Of a stretch of 19,412 nucleotides of DNA, positions 15,933-19,412 are shown piece by piece. Position 1 is the stretch's first letter; the number at the start of each line of letters is the position of its first letter. The notes beneath the pieces are model-generated. The model had not been told where the DNA came from and did not search any database. It saw only the letters and a list, made by a program, of their open reading frames with translations. The stretch comes from an uncultured Lachnospiraceae bacterium (GTDB lineage: Bacteria > Bacillota > Clostridia > Lachnospirales > Lachnospiraceae), in NCBI GenBank assembly GCA_910577045.1, contig CAJTLB010000033.1, positions 1 through 19,412 of the forward strand, in the 5' to 3' direction. The position numbers and the translations under genes were made by a program.

Positions 15933-17022
15933 TCCTCATCCTCTTATCCCGTCTTTTTTTATCATACTGTATGATTTTTTCTAAATTACATTCTTTACAT
16001 TTTTCCTGCAATTTTATATCATTACAAAATACTTGAATATTGTCCTTCAGTGCCTGTATAGAGCTAGGGCAAAATAACCCATATCTTTTATCCCCCTTAA
16101 AAACCCCATAAATTAAATCTCTATTTCCTCTTATATTACTAGCAATACATGGCAACTCACTTGCCATTGCTTCCATTAATGCTACTGGCAGCCCTTCTCG
16201 GTATGATGGATGCAGATAAATATCTGCCATTTTATATATTTCATAAATATCTCTTCTATATCCTAATAAATGTATTTGTTCCTCTATCCCAAGCATTTTA
16301 CTTTTTTGTAGTAATTTCTCTTTTAATTCTCCCTGCCCACATATTACATAATGGAGTTTTTTATTTCTTAATTGTGCAACTGCCATTATTCCTGCAATAT
16401 GGTTTTTATTTTTATTTAACTCCCCTACTGATAAAAGTACTATAGCATTATCTGGTATGCCAATTTCTTTCCTTTTTTCCTCTTTTTTTACTTGGATTCC
16501 CGCTATTTTTTCTATATCTACCCCAACCCCAGGTATATATGCCACTTTTTTTGCATGAAACTTTTTAGCTCGTTTGAAATCTTCTTTATTAATTGTGATT
16601 AAAATATCCGTCCACCAAGATAACCACTTTTCAACTGGATAATATAATAGCCAATTCCTTATTGGCGCGCCATTATAAAAATGAAATCCATGGACTGTAT
16701 AAATAGTGGGAATTTTATACTTATGCCCCACTGTTCTCCCCATTACTCCTCCCACTGGTGTATGGCAGTGAATCATATCAAAAGGCACTTCTTTTACTAA
16801 AGCACACAATTCTTTATATGCTTTTATATTTTTTATTGTAAATGGCTCTCTTTGAAAACATATATCATGTATATATACATCTTCCAAAGATACAGAATAA
16901 GCAGCTTCCGTCCTATTAGTTGCAATATGTACTTCATACCCTAATTCCTGCAATAAGTGAATATCGCTTACTTCAAACGTTAGAAAATTCTCTACTGTTG
17001 CTACTACTAATGCCCTTTTCAT
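15907..17022 (-). CDS. GT4 glycosyltransferase (second-sugar type)
   Basis: A 371-residue GT-B enzyme. The N-terminal domain has the HCHTPVGG motif (85-92) and VHGFHFYNGAP (110-120), as in Cap5L/EpsD/PglA-type enzymes that add the second sugar to the initiating lipid-linked amino sugar. The C-terminal domain has GELNKNKNH (200-208), CGQGE (228-232), and E276-GLPVALM-E284. GGAG sits seven bases before the ATG. It directly follows the ATP-grasp gene (four-base gap). Its resemblance to second-sugar transferases, together with the initiating transferase upstream, suggests that it acts right after lipid loading; this is inference. Confidence 0.9.
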   Translation of the reverse strand: MKRALVVATVENFLTFEVSDIHLLQELGYEVHIATNRTEAAYSVSLEDVYIHDICFQREPFTIKNIKAYKELCALVKEVPFDMIHCHTPVGGVMGRTVGHKYKIPTIYTVHGFHFYNGAPIRNWLLYYPVEKWLSWWTDILITINKEDFKRAKKFHAKKVAYIPGVGVDIEKIAGIQVKKEEKRKEIGIPDNAIVLLSVGELNKNKNHIAGIMAVAQLRNKKLHYVICGQGELKEKLLQKSKMLGIEEQIHLLGYRRDIYEIYKMADIYLHPSYREGLPVALMEAMASELPCIASNIRGNRDLIYGVFKGDKRYGLFCPSSIQALKDNIQVFCNDIKLQEKCKECNLEKIIQYDKKRRDKRMRNVYQEELF

Positions 17023-17026
17023 TCCT

Positions 17027-18007
17027 CTACTCCATTTGCTCTTTTACCATCTGTATCTCATTATATTTCATCATACTCATATGTTCCTTGTATTCTCCAA
17101 TCTGTGGCGTATTTTCTTTTCCTTCCAAATTTTTTACAACGAATCCCATAAAATCTGCGCCACACTCATACGCATGGGGATATCCTCCGCCAAATCTTGG
17201 GTTTACCTCGGAAATATAATATTTCCCGTTAATCTCAAATAAATCAATATCTACTACGCCTCTATATCCCATTTCCAATACAAAAGATTCTATTAATTGA
17301 TATAACTTAACATCCCAAAAAGATACTGCCTTATCCGTTTCTCCTGCCCTCATAGCCAATTTCTTTTTTAAAAAAACAGAGATTACTTTTCCACTAACCA
17401 AATCAATATAACAATCTGCTCCTATTTCCTGCCCTTTTAAATATTCTTGAATTATCATTTCTTCTTTTTCTGATAATAATGCATCCAGCATCTTAATAGA
17501 ATTTACACAAGAAATATATAAAGAAGCACTTCCCCTTCTTGGCTTTATAAAAACTGGAAACCGAACTTTTCCCTTCAAAAAGGCATCCTTAAATGCAGTA
17601 CTATTTAAGTATGTTTCTGCGCAACTATATTGATGTGCTTTTAACCATCTATACATTTCCCACTTATCTAATGCTAATTCACATAAGGGATATGGAGAAC
17701 CTATTACTTTAACGCCTATCTCTTCGAACTCCTTTTCTTGTTTTGCCAATACAGAAAGTTCTGGATCAATTAATGACATCACCCCTGCTATAGCTTCTTT
17801 CCTGCAAATTTCCATAATACTTTTTATATATCCTTCTTCTTTAAGCCTTGGGATAATATAAAAGCTATCCGCTGTATATAATGCAGGCGCTAAAATACTA
17901 CAATCTGCAGCGATTACCTTTCCTTTTCCTGTTAATGCTTTTTTAAAATATTCCACTATTTTATTTCTTGTCCCTACGCTTAATAGCAGGATATTCATTG
18001 TCTGCAT
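17027..18007 (-). CDS. ATP-grasp ligase in the polysaccharide operon
   Basis: A 326-residue ATP-grasp protein resembling carbamoyl-phosphate synthase large-chain and PylC-like ligases. Order: N-terminal alpha/beta domain (NILLLSVGTRNK, VMSLIDPELS), DKWEMYRWL (114-122), the lysine strand FPVFIKPRRGS (150-160), IIQEYLKGQEIGADCYID, and the metal-binding DIDLFE plus SEVNPRFGGGYPHA (with E267 and N269). These enzymes form amide or ester bonds through an acyl-phosphate. In a polysaccharide operon with an aminotransferase it may attach an amino acid or other acid to a sugar amine, but this is only inference. GGAG is 10 bases before the ATG; the gap to the sugar transferase is five bases. Confidence 0.85.
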   Translation of the reverse strand: MQTMNILLLSVGTRNKIVEYFKKALTGKGKVIAADCSILAPALYTADSFYIIPRLKEEGYIKSIMEICRKEAIAGVMSLIDPELSVLAKQEKEFEEIGVKVIGSPYPLCELALDKWEMYRWLKAHQYSCAETYLNSTAFKDAFLKGKVRFPVFIKPRRGSASLYISCVNSIKMLDALLSEKEEMIIQEYLKGQEIGADCYIDLVSGKVISVFLKKKLAMRAGETDKAVSFWDVKLYQLIESFVLEMGYRGVVDIDLFEINGKYYISEVNPRFGGGYPHAYECGADFMGFVVKNLEGKENTPQIGEYKEHMSMMKYNEIQMVKEQME

Positions 18008-18012
18008 CTTTG

Positions 18013-18657
18013 TTATGCTCCTTTTTCTTCTTTCTTGTATAATTCTCTCCGAATATTTGCTAAATTCCCTTCTATATTACTTGTATCCTCCGCAACACCC
18101 TTTTGCCGTATTACATTTATAAATGTTTTTACTATAATTTTACAATCCAGCCAAAAACTAATTTGTTCTACATAGGCAACATCCTTTTTTAACCGTTCAT
18201 CCCAAGATAAATAATTTCTCCCTTCCACTTGTGCCAATCCAGTAAGCCCTGGCCTAACCTTATGCCTTTTTCTTTCTATTTCTGTATAATAAGGCAGATA
18301 TTCAATAAGTAATGGCCTTGGGCCTACAATACTCATATCTCCTTTTAAAATACTAAATAACTCTGGCAGCTCATCTAAACTAGTACTGCGGAGTTTCCTC
18401 CCAAATCTTGTCAATCGTTTTTCATCTGGCAAATAATGTCCTTCTTTATCCTTTTCTTCCGACATAGAACGGAACTTATATAGCCGAAATATTTTCTCAT
18501 CCTTTCCCGGCCTTTCCTGAAAAAACAAGATGGGACTTCCTAATTTTATCTTTACTAAAAAAGCAAGCAGCAAAATAAGTGGCATCAAAATAAAAATTGC
18601 TATAAAAGATAAAAAAATATCCATAATACGCTTCACATAGTTTCTATATATATTCAT
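18013..18657 (-). CDS. Initiating sugar-phosphate transferase (PglC/WcaJ family)
   Basis: A 214-residue polyprenyl-phosphate hexose-1-phosphate transferase of the small monotopic type. It loads the first sugar-phosphate onto undecaprenyl phosphate. A re-entrant membrane helix spans about residues 10-37 (preceded by KRIMDI). Then come SPILFFQERPGK, LYKFRSM, the catalytic SLD95-E96-LPE pair, GDMSIVGPRPLL and HKVRPGLTGLAQ. It lacks the extra transmembrane domain of WbaP proteins, as in PglC. Such enzymes often use UDP-diacetylbacillosamine or another 4-amino sugar, matching the aminotransferase upstream. ATGA overlap with the methyltransferase; GAGG precedes the ATG. Confidence 0.92.
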   Translation of the reverse strand: MNIYRNYVKRIMDIFLSFIAIFILMPLILLLAFLVKIKLGSPILFFQERPGKDEKIFRLYKFRSMSEEKDKEGHYLPDEKRLTRFGRKLRSTSLDELPELFSILKGDMSIVGPRPLLIEYLPYYTEIERKRHKVRPGLTGLAQVEGRNYLSWDERLKKDVAYVEQISFWLDCKIIVKTFINVIRQKGVAEDTSNIEGNLANIRRELYKKEEKGA

Positions 18658-19286
18658 TTTTTCCTCACATAGATATATGTGTCATATTGTCTTAATTTAT
18701 CAAATAATTTTTTCTTTAATTTCCAATTATATTTTTCCACTACTTGTGCATGTAACGGCTTATAATAAATTAAGTAATATTCTTTCCCCTCTTTTTTCTC
18801 TATTCCAAGCTCTATCTTTTTTAATACTTTTTCAAACATTTCTTCTCCAAAAGGATTTGCTAAGTAAAATACATTATAATTATTATACCCTTGATATTCT
18901 GTGGCATCTGCTAAGACACACTCTATCTTATCTGCTATATGTAACCGTTTAAAATTTCTTTGTGCAATAGTTACCAACTCTTCGCTTATTTCTATCCCGC
19001 CTACTTTTACAAATGGATACTTTATTCCTTCCTTTAACACAGCTCCTTTTCCACAACCAATATCAATTAAGCTCAATCCTTTTTCAAATGGCAAATATGA
19101 AAATATTTTTCGCAAATGGCTTTCACTCGTTTTGTTGTATCCATTAAAGCCTTTTTCTTGGTTAATTACACTTTTATCCCTCATAGTAAAATCCAACCCT
19201 CTTGGTTTTTCTAGGAGATAATACTGTAACCCAAATATTATGTAACGAACCCATTGCATAAAAATAGTTTTTGTTCTATTCTTCAT
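18654..19286 (-). CDS. Class I SAM-dependent methyltransferase
   Basis: A 210-residue cytoplasmic methyltransferase. Motif I is IDIGCGKG (74-81), the acidic residue of motif II is E99 (GGIEIS), a post-I region contains LADATEY, and motif IV is NVFYLANPFG (138-147). The target is unknown; in this setting it may methylate a sugar or a modified sugar. GAGG precedes the ATG, and the start overlaps the end of the aminotransferase gene by 11 bases. The N-terminal 60 residues (including PRGLDFTMRDKS) are a specific cap, not part of the Rossmann core. Confidence 0.8.
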   Translation of the reverse strand: MKNRTKTIFMQWVRYIIFGLQYYLLEKPRGLDFTMRDKSVINQEKGFNGYNKTSESHLRKIFSYLPFEKGLSLIDIGCGKGAVLKEGIKYPFVKVGGIEISEELVTIAQRNFKRLHIADKIECVLADATEYQGYNNYNVFYLANPFGEEMFEKVLKKIELGIEKKEGKEYYLIYYKPLHAQVVEKYNWKLKKKLFDKLRQYDTYIYVRKK

Positions 19287-19412
19287 TTTTCTTCCTCTTT
19301 TCTGGTAAAAAACATCCCTTTATCAATTCTATTACTATCTCTTGTGTTTCTTCTGTTATTTTTATATCACTTGGCAAACATAACCCTCTCTTAAAAATAT
19401 CTGTCCCTACCT
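19276..19412 (-). CDS. DegT/DnrJ/EryC1/StrS-type aminotransferase, C-terminal part only
   Basis: The gene runs in from the right edge; only the last 45 codons are inside the window. The visible end GTDIFKRGLCLPSD, followed by ITEETQEIVIELIKGCF, is the recognisable tail of PLP-dependent sugar aminotransferases such as PglE, which make 4-amino-4,6-dideoxy sugars for glycans. The N-terminal lysine and PLP motifs are not visible. The stop TAG lies 11 bases inside the methyltransferase gene start. The substrate could be a 4-keto-6-deoxy-HexNAc, by analogy with PglE. Confidence 0.75.
   Translation of the reverse strand, partial: VGTDIFKRGLCLPSDIKITEETQEIVIELIKGCFLPEKRKKNEE

Noticed and set aside
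1..19412. CRISPR array, tRNA, rRNA or complete insertion sequence
   Set aside because: No regularly spaced repeats, no cloverleaf or conserved rRNA segments, and no intact transposase or flanking terminal repeats were seen on either strand.

Overview
The window looks like a chromosomal piece of a low-GC Bacillota bacterium, most likely a gut Clostridia/Lachnospiraceae member. This is an inference from the AT-rich codon use, the strong AGGAG/GGAGG ribosome binding sites, and the families present (AbiE pair, MazE relic, Lachnospiraceae-type mobile-element protein fragment, Wzx/Wzy polysaccharide locus). No rRNA, tRNA or CRISPR array was seen.

Left part (about 1-5830) is an accessory, scar-rich region. 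It begins with a 40-base perfect palindrome that should act as a transcription terminator. A PAP2 lipid phosphatase follows on the + strand. After it come gene-poor stretches holding decayed coding fragments, a metallophosphoesterase with its own promoter and a nearby inverted repeat, a broken MazE-type antitoxin, a compact three-level folded element that may be a small RNA, a complete AbiEi/AbiEii toxin-antitoxin pair (type IV family), and a chimeric mobile-element gene made of two different gene fragments joined in different frames.

Right part (5954 to the right edge) is one long minus-strand operon for a cell-surface polysaccharide. It starts beyond the right edge and ends at an intrinsic terminator at 5834-5868. 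In transcription order it encodes the tail of a DegT-type aminotransferase, a SAM methyltransferase, a PglC/WcaJ-type initiating sugar-phosphate transferase, an ATP-grasp ligase, two GT4 glycosyltransferases, a GT2 glycosyltransferase, an EpsG-like Wzy polymerase, a Wzx flippase, a GT2 glycosyltransferase interrupted at a run of ten G residues, a further putative glycosyltransferase, a beta-propeller-like protein, a TagB/TagF-like glycerophosphotransferase, a LicC-like nucleotidyltransferase and a HAD-IIA phosphatase. Genes overlap or lie within about 80 bases of each other, and I see no internal terminator. The logic is Wzx/Wzy assembly: build an amino sugar, load it on the lipid carrier, extend with glycosyltransferases, flip and polymerise, and decorate with an alditol-phosphate made by the last three genes.

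The most striking observation is the G10 tract (C10 on the + strand) inside the second GT2 gene. It places the conserved catalytic domain and the C-terminal membrane-associated part in different frames; one base fewer (or two more) restores a roughly 301-residue enzyme. This is the architecture of a slipped-strand phase-variable glycosyltransferase, caught here in the off (or truncated) state. The candidate folded RNA at 3071-3181 and the ATP-grasp/aminotransferase combination are the next most interesting points.
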